The translations under genes and the position numbers were made by a program. From positions 6,696,001 to 6,760,000 of the forward strand of contig NZ_CP026652.1 in assembly GCF_002946835.1 (NCBI RefSeq): DNA of 64,000 nt, given 5' to 3'. This DNA comes from Streptomyces dengpaensis. GTDB taxonomy: Bacteria; Actinomycetota; Actinomycetes; Streptomycetales; Streptomycetaceae. Below are positions 41,299-49,916 of this stretch, one piece after another; the first letter of the stretch is position 1; each line of letters starts with the position of its first letter. The notes beneath the pieces were generated by a model. That model saw only the letters and a list, made by a program, of their open reading frames with translations. It did not search any database and was not told where the DNA came from.

Positions 41299-42546
41299 TC
41301 AGTGCGCCGCGGGCTGTGCGGCCAAGTCGAAGACGTGCCGCGGAGAGATGACCTTCGTGATCGCTTCACCGAGGAGTGTGCCGGGCTCCTGGCCGTCATG
41401 GTTGATGTCGGTGTTCAGCAGGACGACGAGGGTCGCCCGCGCCGACGGAAGGAAGACGGTCAGGGACTCGTAGCCCGGCAGTGAGCCGTTGTGCCCGATC
41501 CAGCCGTGGACGTTGAAGATGCCGAGGCCGTACCCGGCGCCCGGGATCGTGGTCGGGGGCGTGGTGAGTCGCTGCTTCTGCGTTGCGGGGCTGATCAGGG
41601 CCTTGCCGTCGGGCAGGACGCCGGTGGCGACCGTGGGCGCCCAGATGCGCAGATCGTGCAGAGTGGAGATCATCGCGCCGGCCGCCCAGGCCCAGGAGGG
41701 ATTCCAGTCGGCCGTGTCGGCGATCTTTCCGTTCGCGGTCTGGTTCGTGTACCCCTGCGCGTGCGGCGTGGGGAACGCCGCGTCGGTCGGGAACAGAGTG
41801 TGATGCATTCCGGCCGGATCGAGGACGTTCCGCTGGACGTAGTCCTCGATCGGCAGGCCGCCCGCCTTCTCGACGACCAGGCCGAGCAGGATCAGGTTGG
41901 TGTTGCAGTAGGAGAACTTCTCGCCCGGTGGGAAGAGCACCGGGTGCCTGAAGGCGTAGTCGAGCAGTTGCCGCGGGGTGAACGGCCGCTGCGGATCGGA
42001 CGTCAGCGCCTTGAAGAAGTCAGGGTCCTCGGAGTAGTTGAACAGCCCGCTGCGCATTCCGGCCAGCTCGCGCAGCGTGATCTCGTCCCCGTTGGGCACG
42101 CCGTCGACGTACGTGCCGATCGGATCGTCGAGGCCCACCTTGCCCTCGTCGACCAGCTTCAGCAGCGCCGTCACGGTGAAGGTCTTGGTCTCGCTGCCGA
42201 TCCGCAGATACAGATCCGGCGACATCTTCTGGCCGTTGCTCTTGTCGGCGACCCCGAACGACTTCACGTAGGTCCCTTGGCTGGGCGTCCAGATCCCGAC
42301 GGTCACTCCGGGTACGTGCGCCTCCCGCATGACCTGTCGCACGGCCGCGTCGAGCTGCCGCTTCACGGCGGGGGTGAGCGTGCGGACAGGGTCCGAGGGG
42401 GTGTCGGACGGGGAGCGGGGTTCGGTGGCTGTGGCGGTGGTGGTAGTCGCCGTGGCCACGGCCACGGCGCTGGCCGGTACCGCGAGCATGCCCACCGCCG
42501 CGGCGGTGGCGGCCCCCCTGCGCAGACGTCCGCACGAGCGCGTCAT
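41299..42546 (-). CDS. Secreted serine beta-lactamase-fold D-Ala-D-Ala peptidase
   Basis: A 415-residue exported enzyme of the class C beta-lactamase/DD-peptidase family, similar to the Streptomyces R61 carboxypeptidase. Signal peptide with Ala-rich core (AAVGMLAVPASAVAVA). Motifs: SETK with nucleophile Ser118 and Lys121 (RIGSETKTFT), YCN (KFSYCNTN) and HNG (GWIGHNGSLPGY) in place of KTG. Acts on peptidoglycan peptides or as an esterase. Start at ATG 42546. Confidence 0.9.
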   Translation of the reverse strand: MTRSCGRLRRGAATAAAVGMLAVPASAVAVATATTTTATATEPRSPSDTPSDPVRTLTPAVKRQLDAAVRQVMREAHVPGVTVGIWTPSQGTYVKSFGVADKSNGQKMSPDLYLRIGSETKTFTVTALLKLVDEGKVGLDDPIGTYVDGVPNGDEITLRELAGMRSGLFNYSEDPDFFKALTSDPQRPFTPRQLLDYAFRHPVLFPPGEKFSYCNTNLILLGLVVEKAGGLPIEDYVQRNVLDPAGMHHTLFPTDAAFPTPHAQGYTNQTANGKIADTADWNPSWAWAAGAMISTLHDLRIWAPTVATGVLPDGKALISPATQKQRLTTPPTTIPGAGYGLGIFNVHGWIGHNGSLPGYESLTVFLPSARATLVVLLNTDINHDGQEPGTLLGEAITKVISPRHVFDLAAQPAAH

Positions 42547-42899
42547 GGGCTCACTCCCAGCACGCGAGGAGAGGCCCGCGACGTGGGCCGCGAGGCCTGT
42601 ACCACGTCACCAGCATAGGAGCGCTCGTGACCGATTTCCTGTCGGAGTGTGACGGGGCGTTGGCGACGGTTCGGAGCGTGCTCCTCTTCGTGCTCCTCTC
42701 CGTGCCCCGGCGCGTCAACCGGCGTGTTCGGGTCAGGGCAGTTGAACGAGTGACTACGGGGAACACCCGAGCCGGGGGATTCGAATTGACAGACGGAAAC
42801 CCCACGTTGGAGTGAAGGCACGTCAGGTCGCTGACTGTTCACTCTCCGTGCGTAATTCTTGCCGGGTCCCAAAGCTTTTCTCCACTGGGGGTCCCACCC
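42547..42899. other. Divergent intergenic region
   Basis: Separates the minus-strand peptidase from the plus-strand surface protein, so it must contain both promoters. I see no RNA gene, repeat or clear -10/-35 pair. Segments with lower GC (GTAATTCTTGCC, AAAGCTTTTCTCC) near 42850-42885 may belong to the surface-protein promoter. Confidence 0.4.
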
Positions 42900-43805
42900 T
42901 TGAACACCAACAACTTCCGCATGCCCGCAGGCCGTTGGGCCGCCACCGCGGCCGCCACCGCCCTCGCCGTGGGTCCCGCGGCGCTGGCCGACGCGGGCTC
43001 CGCTCACGCGACCGCCGACCACGGTCGGGCGAGCGCCGTCGTGCTCCGCGCCGGGCTCGACGTGTCCCTGCTCAACAAGACGGTGAACGTTCCGCTCGCG
43101 GTCTCCCTCAACGAGGTGCGGGCACCGCGGAGCGCCCAGAAGACCGCGCTCACCGCGCGGTTGGATGGTGTCGACGGCGGGCGTCCGTTCTCCGTGCTGC
43201 GCGCGGACGTCGCCACCGCGAAGGCCACCGTGTCCGCCGGGAAGGCCGAGGGCTCCACGAACCTCGCGCACGCGAAGGTCCATGTCCCCGGGCTGCCGCT
43301 GCTGTCGCTCATCGAGATCGAGCAGGTGAGCTCGAAGGCGACGTGCGTGGCGGGGAAGAAGCCCGTGGCCGCCGCGAACCTTCTCGGCGGGGTCACCGTC
43401 CTTGGCAAGAAGGTCACGCTCTCCGTGGGCGGGCCGACGGAGGTGCGGGTGCCGGGGGTCGGGGACGTGCGCCTCGACCTCTCCAGGACCGAAACCACGT
43501 CCCGTACGGCTGCCGCGTCCGCGCTCGAACTCCGGGTGTCCATCTACCCGTTGAAGCTGAACGTGACCGAGGTCGAGGGTACGGTGACGCTGGCGAAGAC
43601 CACGTGCGAGTCACCGGTGCTGCCGGTGAAGTCGGCTGCCCCAGTGGCCGACCCAGCGGCCGACATCAAGGCCCAAGGGAACCCGGCCAAGGCGGGGTTG
43701 GCCGACACCGGAGGCGGCTCGACGACGCCGTACATCGCCGGCGGCGCGATCGCGCTGCTGGTGGCGGGCGGGGGAGCGGTCGCGCTGGCGCGCAGGCGGA
43801 ACTGA
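42900..43805 (+). CDS. LAxTG-motif sortase-anchored surface protein (SCO1860-type)
   Basis: A 301-residue wall-anchored protein. N-terminal signal (RWAATAAATALAVGPAALADAGSAHA), a beta-rich ectodomain with two cysteines (SSKATCVAG, AKTTCESP), and a C-terminal sorting signal: LADTG, hydrophobic helix (YIAGGAIALLVAGGGAVAL) and ARRRN. LAxTG is the class E sortase motif of Streptomyces. The frame starts at a rare TTG (42900) with GGGGGT 8 nt before it; ATG 42921 is the alternative. A strong terminator follows. Confidence 0.85.
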   Translation: MNTNNFRMPAGRWAATAAATALAVGPAALADAGSAHATADHGRASAVVLRAGLDVSLLNKTVNVPLAVSLNEVRAPRSAQKTALTARLDGVDGGRPFSVLRADVATAKATVSAGKAEGSTNLAHAKVHVPGLPLLSLIEIEQVSSKATCVAGKKPVAAANLLGGVTVLGKKVTLSVGGPTEVRVPGVGDVRLDLSRTETTSRTAAASALELRVSIYPLKLNVTEVEGTVTLAKTTCESPVLPVKSAAPVADPAADIKAQGNPAKAGLADTGGGSTTPYIAGGAIALLVAGGGAVALARRRN

Positions 43806-43874
43806 TCGGGGCGACTCTGAGCTTCATTGATGCTGTTGGCGAATTCGGTCGGCGCCGACAAATGGCTCGCGAGT

Positions 43875-43910
43875 CTCAGCGACACGCCGTGAATGCGGCG
43901 TGTCGCTGAG
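43875..43910 (+). terminator. Strong hairpin terminator
   Basis: A 15-bp perfect stem (CTCAGCGACACGCCG, loop TGAATG, CGGCGTGTCGCTGAG), 70 bp after the surface-protein stop. Confidence 0.9.
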
Positions 43911-43989
43911 ACAGTGCAGCCACTTGTCTCTGCCCGCCGGGATTCGCCAACAACGGGCGGTCTCGCCCATACCCCGGCACCCCTGACAC

Positions 43990-44384
43990 CTGTCGCACCG
44001 TCAGATCACGAAGTGCAACTGGAGTACCGGCTACCGCAGCAGGTCAAGGTGCAGGCCAACCTCCCAAAAGGGCCGCCACGCGTTCGCCCGGAGAACGGCC
44101 AGGCGGGGCAGTCCTATCAGCGCTACCAAGACGGCATGGATGACCACATCGGCGCGCTGCGACTGGTCCCCAACGCTCTGGTGCTCCTCGACACGAGGTA
44201 CATGGACGGCGCCGTCACTCGGCTGCGCGCTGACGGGTTCTACGTCCGCGACGAGGGCATGGCTCGCCTTTCCTCCTTCGTGCGGCAGCACGTCAACGTA
44301 CTGGGCCGAACTTTTCCAACTTCCCCCAGCCTGCCCGGAAGCCTGTGTTCGCTCCGTTGTCCGGACGCCGTCGGAGGAGAGTGA
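43990..44384 (+). pseudogene. C-terminal remnant of a Tn3-family transposase
   Basis: Residues such as RYQDGMDDHIGALRLVPNAL, VLLDTRYMDGAVTRLRADGF and VRDEGMARLSSFVRQHVNVL followed by LPGSLCSLRCPDAVGGE match the conserved end of Tn3 transposases, where the family has ALGLVLNAxVLWNTRYMDAAL and DEDVARLSPFVRxHINxLGRY. Only about the last 110 residues survive, with many substitutions. No resolvase or Tn3 inverted repeat was noticed. Confidence 0.75.
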
Positions 44385-44485
44385 GGCTCGGCCACGCGTC
44401 GTCGGCGGCACATGATGCTGACGGCCCGTTTCCTGCACAGGACCGGGGCGCCCTCACACCCGGCAGGGTGGCGTGGCAGAGGGAG

Positions 44486-45526
44486 TCAGGTCTTGCTGGA
44501 GCGCTGGCCGTGGCGGCGGCGCTGTGCGGGATCGGTGATCGAGGGCGGCGAGGTGCGGTAGATGCTGGTGTCGCCGGGGATGACTTCGGTGCCCGGCGCC
44601 ACGATGGCGTCGATGGCGTCGAGGAGGTCGTCGGTGAGGACCAGGTCGGATGCCGCAATCTGGTCTTGGAGTTGGTGGGGCGTGCGGGGTCCGATGATGA
44701 CCGAGGTGATGGCCGGGTGTGTCCGGGTGAAGGCCGTGGCCATGTGCGGGAGGGGGATGCCGGCCGCTTCGGCGACCTTGGCCAGCTCGGCGACGAGTTC
44801 GGCGCAGCGGGCGTTGGCCGGGTCGGTGGTGTCGAACATCGACGGGTCGAACTTGGCGCGGAGGTTCTCGGCGAGGGCGCGGCCGCTCAGCCAGCCGTTG
44901 GCCAGCGGACCGTAGCTGAGCACGCCCATACCGTAGCGCTGGGCGGTGGGCAGTACAGCGGTTTCCAGCTCGCGATGCAGGATGGAGTAGCGGGCCTGCT
45001 CGGTGGCGAACCGGGCGTGCCCGCGCCGCTCTGCGACCCACTGCGCTTCCACGATCTTCTCGACGGGAAAACTTGAGTGTCCGAACGCGCGGATCAGGCC
45101 CGCGCTTTGCAGGTCGGTCAGGGCACTCAGCGTTTCGTCCAGACCGGTGTTCCAGTCGTAGCGGGCCAGCTGGAAGAGGTCGATGTGATCGGTGCGCAGC
45201 CGACGCAGGCTGGCCTCGACCGCACGGCGGACCCAGCGAGGGGATGCGCCCTGACGATTCGGGTCGTCGACGAAGGGGGCGCCGAACTTGGTGGCCAGGA
45301 CGACATCGTCGCGATGGTCCTGGATCGCCTCGCCCACGATCATCTCCACCTCGCCGTCTCCGTAACCGTCGGAGGTGTCGATCACGTTGATGCCTGCCTC
45401 GATGGCTGTGCGGATCATGCCGACGGTCTCGGCGCGGTCGGTGTTGGTCGGCGGCCCGAAGTTCGCGGTGCCCAGTGCGGTGGCGCTGACCGACATGCCG
45501 GTCGCGCCGAGGTACCTGCGTTCCAT
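44486..45526 (-). CDS. Aldo/keto reductase
   Basis: A 346-residue TIM-barrel oxidoreductase. NADPH-dependent family features: DTSDGYGDGEVEMIVGEAI (catalytic Asp, Tyr), VVLATKFG (Lys), HIDLFQLARYDW (at the usual His-position the motif is altered to LARYDW), and TSVIIGPRTPHQLQDQI at the cofactor site. ATG 45526 has AGGAGAA 7 nt upstream. It follows the SDR gene in the same direction and both probably answer to the divergent TetR regulator. Confidence 0.87.
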   Translation of the reverse strand: MERRYLGATGMSVSATALGTANFGPPTNTDRAETVGMIRTAIEAGINVIDTSDGYGDGEVEMIVGEAIQDHRDDVVLATKFGAPFVDDPNRQGASPRWVRRAVEASLRRLRTDHIDLFQLARYDWNTGLDETLSALTDLQSAGLIRAFGHSSFPVEKIVEAQWVAERRGHARFATEQARYSILHRELETAVLPTAQRYGMGVLSYGPLANGWLSGRALAENLRAKFDPSMFDTTDPANARCAELVAELAKVAEAAGIPLPHMATAFTRTHPAITSVIIGPRTPHQLQDQIAASDLVLTDDLLDAIDAIVAPGTEVIPGDTSIYRTSPPSITDPAQRRRHGQRSSKT

Positions 45527-45679
45527 GATCTTCTCCTGTGTGCTTCGAAGACGTGGTTCGGTGAGGGGAAGGGCGGTCAGATCGCGCGGCATGGCCGGCG
45601 TGCACTCATCACGCCGCGTCGGCCGCGCGCCGGTCGGCGCGCGGCTTAGCTGAACGGTCCTTGTCGCCGGTCGGCGCTG

Positions 45680-46360
45680 TCAGATACTGAAGACGCGTTC
45701 GGCCTGGTCCCGGTGGGTGGTGTGGAGCTCCCAGTAGACGGGGGAGATCGCCTGGGGCGGGGCGACGGGGGCGGCGCTTTCGATGACGGCGGTGCCGATC
45801 GAGACGTCGATGCCGACGTGGGCGGCCTGGATGCCGGTGCCGGCCAGTTCCTTGTGCAGGTTGACCGCCCAGTTGCGCAGGGCCGCTGCGGCGGCGTTGA
45901 CGTTGCCGACCTCCGGCACGGGGTCGATGGAGCCTGCGCCGGTGGTGTAGAGCAGCGTGCCCGTACCGGCCTCGCGCATGGCGGGCAGCACCGCCTGGGT
46001 GGCGGCGATCGCCCCGTACAGCTGGAATTCGATCTCGTGCTGCACGTGTGAGGGGTCGGTCTGGCTGGGGAGCGTGAGGGCGGTGGAGCCGAACGTGCCC
46101 ACCGGGGAGTACTCCAGGACGTCAACTCCCCCGAAGTGGGCGGCGGCGTCCTTGAGCGCCTGGGCGAGGGCGTCGCGGTCGAGGACGTCCGCAGGGAACG
46201 CCGCAGCGGTGATGCCCTCGGCAGCGAACTGCTCGACGAGCGTGTCGAGTTTGGCGCGGTTGCGGGAGATGAGGGCGATGTCGAAGCCCTGGGCGCCGAA
46301 GGTGCGGGCGATGGCGGAGCCGAGCTGAGGGCCGGCTCCGACGATGGCGATGGTGGTCAC
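45680..46360 (-). CDS. Short-chain dehydrogenase/reductase-like protein
   Basis: A 226-residue Rossmann protein with GAGPQLGSAIA (glycine motif) and ALISRNRAKLD. At the usual catalytic positions it has YTTGAGS and lacks a clear YxxxK (region PEVGNVNAAAAALRNWAV), so it may be an atypical or non-catalytic member. GTG start 46360 with AAGGA upstream. First gene of the AKR/SDR pair, controlled from the operator region at 46433-46518. Confidence 0.8.
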   Translation of the reverse strand: MTTIAIVGAGPQLGSAIARTFGAQGFDIALISRNRAKLDTLVEQFAAEGITAAAFPADVLDRDALAQALKDAAAHFGGVDVLEYSPVGTFGSTALTLPSQTDPSHVQHEIEFQLYGAIAATQAVLPAMREAGTGTLLYTTGAGSIDPVPEVGNVNAAAAALRNWAVNLHKELAGTGIQAAHVGIDVSIGTAVIESAAPVAPPQAISPVYWELHTTHRDQAERVFSI

Positions 46361-46432
46361 GATGATCCTTCCGTACTGCCTGAGAGGCGTGGGGTGGCGC
46401 CGCGTGTCGGCGGCACAGCCCGAACGCGTTAC

Positions 46433-46518
46433 CTGGATAGCCCTTTCCGTTAGAACGGATAGGGCTTTCCGTTTCGCTGCATCAGCGTAACACCAGAACT
46501 GGATAGGGCATTCCGATT
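46433..46518. promoter_or_regulatory. Three TetR-type operator copies in a divergent promoter
   Basis: AACGGATAGGGCTTTCCGTT (46454-46473) is a palindrome with 6-bp arms. Related copies lie on either side: CTGGATAGCCCTTTCCGTTA (46433-46452) and CTGGATAGGGCATTCCGATT (46499-46518). Shared core GGATAGsscwTTCCG. The region lies between the divergent SDR and TetR genes, and the third copy is 14 nt before the TetR ATG. Confidence 0.8.
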
Positions 46519-46532
46519 GGTAGGGTGGGCTC

Positions 46533-47216
46533 ATGACCCCTGCCGCCCAGTCTCCCGACGGCGCACCGCTGCGCAGTGACGCCGAACGCAACCGGGGGCG
46601 GATCATCGCCGCCGCGCGGACGGTGTTCCAGCGTGAGGGCCTGGGCGCCTCGATGGCCTCCGTGGCCCGCGAAGCGGGCGTGGGGATCGCCACGATCTTC
46701 CGGCACTTCCGCATCAAGGAAAACCTGGTCGCGGCCGTGTTCGCCGACCGCATGGACGCTTACGTCACGGCCGTTAGCGAGGCACTCGACACCGCCGACC
46801 CGTGGGAAGGGTTCAGCGGGTTCATCGAGGCCATCTGCGCGATGCAGGCCGCCGACCGGGGCTTCGCCGACGTGCTGACCATGACCTTCCCCGCCGCGCA
46901 GGCCCTGGAGGAACGCCGCCTGGAGTCGTACCAGGGGTTCTTGCAGCTCATCGCCCGCGCCAAGGACGACGGCCGTCTGCGTGAGGACTTCACCAGCCAG
47001 GATCTGGTCGTCCTGCTCGTCGCCAACGCCGGCGTCCTCAGCTTCGCCGGCGACGCCGCGCCCGACGCATGGCGCCGTTTCGTCGCCCTGATGATCCAGT
47101 CGTTCAAGGCACCCGCTCACGGCCCGTTGCCTGACGCGCCCGACGACGACGCCCTGTATCAGGCCATGCTCCGTACCAGCGCCGCCGGACTGACGACCCC
47201 GCCACGCGGCACCTGA
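46533..47216 (+). CDS. TetR-family repressor
   Basis: A 227-residue regulator with the N-terminal HTH (RIIAAARTVFQREGLGASMASVAREAGVGIATIFRHFRIKENL) and a TetR ligand domain with a SbtR-like C-terminus. Probably represses the divergent SDR and AKR genes and itself through the three operators. The ligand is unknown, likely a reactive carbonyl or drug-like compound. Confidence 0.9.
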   Translation: MTPAAQSPDGAPLRSDAERNRGRIIAAARTVFQREGLGASMASVAREAGVGIATIFRHFRIKENLVAAVFADRMDAYVTAVSEALDTADPWEGFSGFIEAICAMQAADRGFADVLTMTFPAAQALEERRLESYQGFLQLIARAKDDGRLREDFTSQDLVVLLVANAGVLSFAGDAAPDAWRRFVALMIQSFKAPAHGPLPDAPDDDALYQAMLRTSAAGLTTPPRGT

Positions 47217-47274
47217 GCCCGGAGCGCTTGTGCCGTGGACGTGCGACGAAGGGTGACGGTCAGCGCGCCTGAAG

Positions 47275-47477
47275 TCACCGGGCCGAGTCGCGGCTGGCAG
47301 CGCCCTGGTCCTGGTGACGGACGTGGGTGGCCGTCCAGCTGGCGAGGAGCTTGAGCCGGTCCTCGTCGGGAGTACCGGGCTCGGCGGTGTAGATCGTCAG
47401 GGAATGTGCCTCGTGCACGGACAGGGGCAGGTCCAGCGTCTGGTAGGTCAGTTCCAGCGGCCCGGCCTCAGGATGGT
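47275..47477 (-). pseudogene. C-terminal fragment of an XRE/MmyB-like regulator
   Basis: Minus-strand reading HPEAGPLELTYQTLDLPLSV then HEAHSLTIYTAEPGTPDEDR and LKLLASWTATH is the end of MmyB-type ligand-binding domains fused to XRE HTH regulators. It has its own stop (47275-47277) but is broken at about 47477, where Rhs sequence begins in another context. Confidence 0.6.
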
Positions 47478-47866
47478 GGAATCGTAGTTGGGGTCGTAGG
47501 CGTAGGTGTGCGAGGAGACGAGAGTGGTGCCGTTGGACTTCTTCTCCGTCGTCGTCTTGACCGGGCCGTCGAGGTAGTACGTGTAGTCGACCGTGTTGCC
47601 GTTGGCCTTGGTCTCCTTCAGCTTCTGGCCGCGGTCGGTGTACGTGTACGACGTCACCTTTGGTGACTCGTCCGTGGCTGACTTGCCGACCGAGACGGTC
47701 TTCACCAGCTCACGCAGGTCGTACGTGTACTTGGAGAACCGGTCGGGGTGCGTGATCGTGTCCGGCTGACTGTTCGCGTCGTACGTGTACGACGTGGACT
47801 TCTTCTCCGTCCCCGACAGCGACTAGGTGACCTTCTGGACCTGGTTGAGGCCGGTGTAGGCAACGG
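47478..47866 (-). pseudogene. Internal fragment of an Rhs/YD-repeat protein
   Basis: Tyr-Asp repeats are plain: SYTYDANSQPDTITHPDRFS, KYTYDLRELVKTVSVG, SYTYTDRGQKLKETKANGNT and HTYAYDPNYDS. A stop codon interrupts the frame near 47825 (CTAG in the plus strand). Neither the secretion N-terminus nor the toxin C-terminus is present. Likely a relic of a polymorphic toxin gene. Confidence 0.75.
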
Positions 47867-47897
47867 CTGAGGGCGGGCAAAACGAACCCGTCCTCAG
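47867..47897 (-). terminator. Hairpin terminator at the end of the cobM-cobC operon
   Basis: CTGAGGGCGGG (47867-47877) pairs with CCCGTCCTCAG (47887-47897), 11 pairs with one G-T, loop CAAAACGAA. It overlaps the cobC stop codon. Confidence 0.8.
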
Positions 47898-48991
47898 CCG
47901 CCCGCCCGCCGCATGGCCTCCGCCAGGGCCTGAAGGAAGGAGTTGACCGTCGACCGGTCCCGCACCGCCAGCCGCAGCCACTCCTCGCCCAGCCCCGGGA
48001 ACGTGTCACCGCGCCGGACCGCGAACCCGAGGTCGCGCAGATGCCGCCGCACGGCAGCCGCCCGCGGCAGACGCACCAGGACGAAGGGCGCCTCCGCGGG
48101 TGACACGAGCCGCAGCCCAGCCACCCCGAACTCCCTCAGCCTCGCCACGAGATGGGCCCGATCCGCCGAGATCCGGTGCGCCGCGTGCGCGGCCTCGGCG
48201 AGCGCCCGCGGGCTCACGCACGCCTCCGCCGCCGCCAGCGCGGGTGTCGACACCGGCCACAACGGCTGGGCACGCTCCAGTTCGGTGATCGTCTCGGGGG
48301 CGGCGAGGGCGTAACCGATGCGGAGCCCGGCGAGTCCCCACGTCTTCGTGAGGCTGCGCAGGACCACAAGACCGGGCACGTCCGTCCGCCCGGCCAGCGC
48401 CTCCCGCTCACCCGGCACCGCGTCCATGAACGCCTCGTCGACCACCAAAGTCCGCCCGGGACGGGCGAGTCCGGCGATCGTCGCGGCGGGGTGCAGTACC
48501 GACGTCGGATTCGTCGGATTGCCGATCACCACCAGGTCCGCGTCCTTTGGGACGGCCCCCGGAGCCAGCCGGAAGCCGTCCTCCTCCCGCAGCAGGACAC
48601 GGTCGACCGTGTGCCCCGCGTCCCGCAGCGCCGCCTCCGGCTCCGTGAACTGCGGGTGTACGACGACGGGGTGACGGACCTTCAGGGCGCGCGCGAGCAG
48701 CACGAAGGCCTCGGCCGCGCCTGCGGTGAGCAGCACCCGTTCCACCGGCAGCCCGTGCCGCGCGGCGACCGCGGCCCGCGCGGCCCGCCCGTCCGGGTAG
48801 GCCGCGAGCCCGGTCAGCGAGGCAGCGATCCGCTCCCGCAACCACACAGGAGGCGTGTCCGCACGGACGTTCACGGCGAGATCGGTGAGCGCGGACCCGT
48901 CGTCGCGCACCTCGGCGTCGCCGTGATGCCGCAGGTCGTGCGCACCGGCCTCGGCAGCGCTGTCCGCGCTGTCCGCGCCGTCAGTGCGCAT
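47894..48991 (-). CDS. cobC: CobC-like PLP-dependent (threonine-phosphate decarboxylase type) protein
   Basis: A 365-residue fold-type I PLP enzyme of the HisC/CobC group. AGAAEAF binds phosphate, VIGNPTNPTSV and LVVDEAFMDAVPGE contact PLP, and SLTKTWGLAGLRIGY holds the Schiff-base lysine. In cobalamin synthesis CobC-type proteins make the aminopropanol phosphate arm from threonine phosphate. It overlaps the end of cbiX by 11 nt, is the last gene of the cob block and ends in a terminator. Confidence 0.87.
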   Translation of the reverse strand: MRTDGADSADSAAEAGAHDLRHHGDAEVRDDGSALTDLAVNVRADTPPVWLRERIAASLTGLAAYPDGRAARAAVAARHGLPVERVLLTAGAAEAFVLLARALKVRHPVVVHPQFTEPEAALRDAGHTVDRVLLREEDGFRLAPGAVPKDADLVVIGNPTNPTSVLHPAATIAGLARPGRTLVVDEAFMDAVPGEREALAGRTDVPGLVVLRSLTKTWGLAGLRIGYALAAPETITELERAQPLWPVSTPALAAAEACVSPRALAEAAHAAHRISADRAHLVARLREFGVAGLRLVSPAEAPFVLVRLPRAAAVRRHLRDLGFAVRRGDTFPGLGEEWLRLAVRDRSTVNSFLQALAEAMRRAGG

Positions 48992-49916
48992 GGGAGTGCG
49001 CGTGCGCGTGACCGCCGTGGTGGTGTCCGTGATGGTGGTGACCGTCGTCGTCCGGGTGGAAGTGCGGCTGCTGGGGGAGCCCCACCTTGTCCTCGAAGCC
49101 GGGCAGGGCGATCCGGTAGACGCAGGAGTCGCAGTTCATCCGCAGGTCACCCTTGACGGCCTCCTCGTACCGCTCCATGACCAGGTCGAGCAGCTCCGGC
49201 TCAGGCCCGATCACGTCGGCGGACCGTACCTCGACGTCCGGGTGCGCGTCCGCCCAGCCCTCGGTCTGCTGCCGTACCCGGTCCGGGAGGATGCCCGTGA
49301 AGAGGAAGTACGGCAGGACCACGATCCGGCGGGCGCCCAGCCGCACGCACCGGTCCAGGCCCGACGGCACGTCCGGCGCCGCCAGCGACACGAACGCCGT
49401 CTCGACACCCGCGTACCCCCGGCCCTCCCACAGCAGCCGTGCCGCCTTGTGGACCTCGGCGTTGGCGTCCGGGTCGGTGGAACCGCGTCCGACGAGCAGG
49501 ACGGTCACCTCGGACCGGTCCTGGGGTGTACGCGCCGTACCGCCGAGTGCCTCGTCGAGCCGCCGGTCCAGGACGGCGAGGAGCGAGGGGTGCGGGCCCA
49601 GCGGACGCCCGTAGGTGTACGAGATCCCGGGGTGCCGCTCCTTCTCGCGGGCCAGCGCCGCCGGGATGTCCCCCTTGGCGTGCCCGGCGGACACCAGCAT
49701 CAGCGGTACGGCGGCGAAACGCCGTACCCCCCGCTCGACCAGCTCGGTCACGGCGTCACCCAGCGGCGGCGGGGACAGCTCGATGAAGCCGCCGGCGACG
49801 GGCAGTTCGGGGTGACGGCGCCCCAACTCCCGTACGAAGTCGCGGAAGGCCTCGGCTCCGGCCTCGTCCCGGGTGCCGTGTCCGGCGATGAGCAGGGCGG
49901 GGTCAGGGGTGGTCAC
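48981..49916 (-). CDS. cbiX: Sirohydrochlorin chelatase CbiX-like, histidine-rich tail
   Basis: A 311-residue two-domain chelatase of the CbiX/SirB type (LLIAGHGTRDEAGAEAF with the catalytic His; second half LLVGRGSTDPDANAEV). The C-terminus ends in a His-rich tail (HFHPDDDGHHHHGHHHGGHA...) that likely stores or delivers cobalt, and a CDSCVYR motif precedes it, reminiscent of the Fe-S site of some CbiX proteins. GTG start overlaps cobH by 4 nt. A cobalt-early chelatase is noteworthy together with CobN, the late aerobic chelatase. Confidence 0.88.
   Translation of the reverse strand: MTTPDPALLIAGHGTRDEAGAEAFRDFVRELGRRHPELPVAGGFIELSPPPLGDAVTELVERGVRRFAAVPLMLVSAGHAKGDIPAALAREKERHPGISYTYGRPLGPHPSLLAVLDRRLDEALGGTARTPQDRSEVTVLLVGRGSTDPDANAEVHKAARLLWEGRGYAGVETAFVSLAAPDVPSGLDRCVRLGARRIVVLPYFLFTGILPDRVRQQTEGWADAHPDVEVRSADVIGPEPELLDLVMERYEEAVKGDLRMNCDSCVYRIALPGFEDKVGLPQQPHFHPDDDGHHHHGHHHGGHAHAHSHAH

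Noticed and set aside
44031..44438. Minus-strand 135-residue frame over the Tn3 remnant
   Set aside because: The plus-strand reading matches Tn3 transposase; the minus frame has no similarity.
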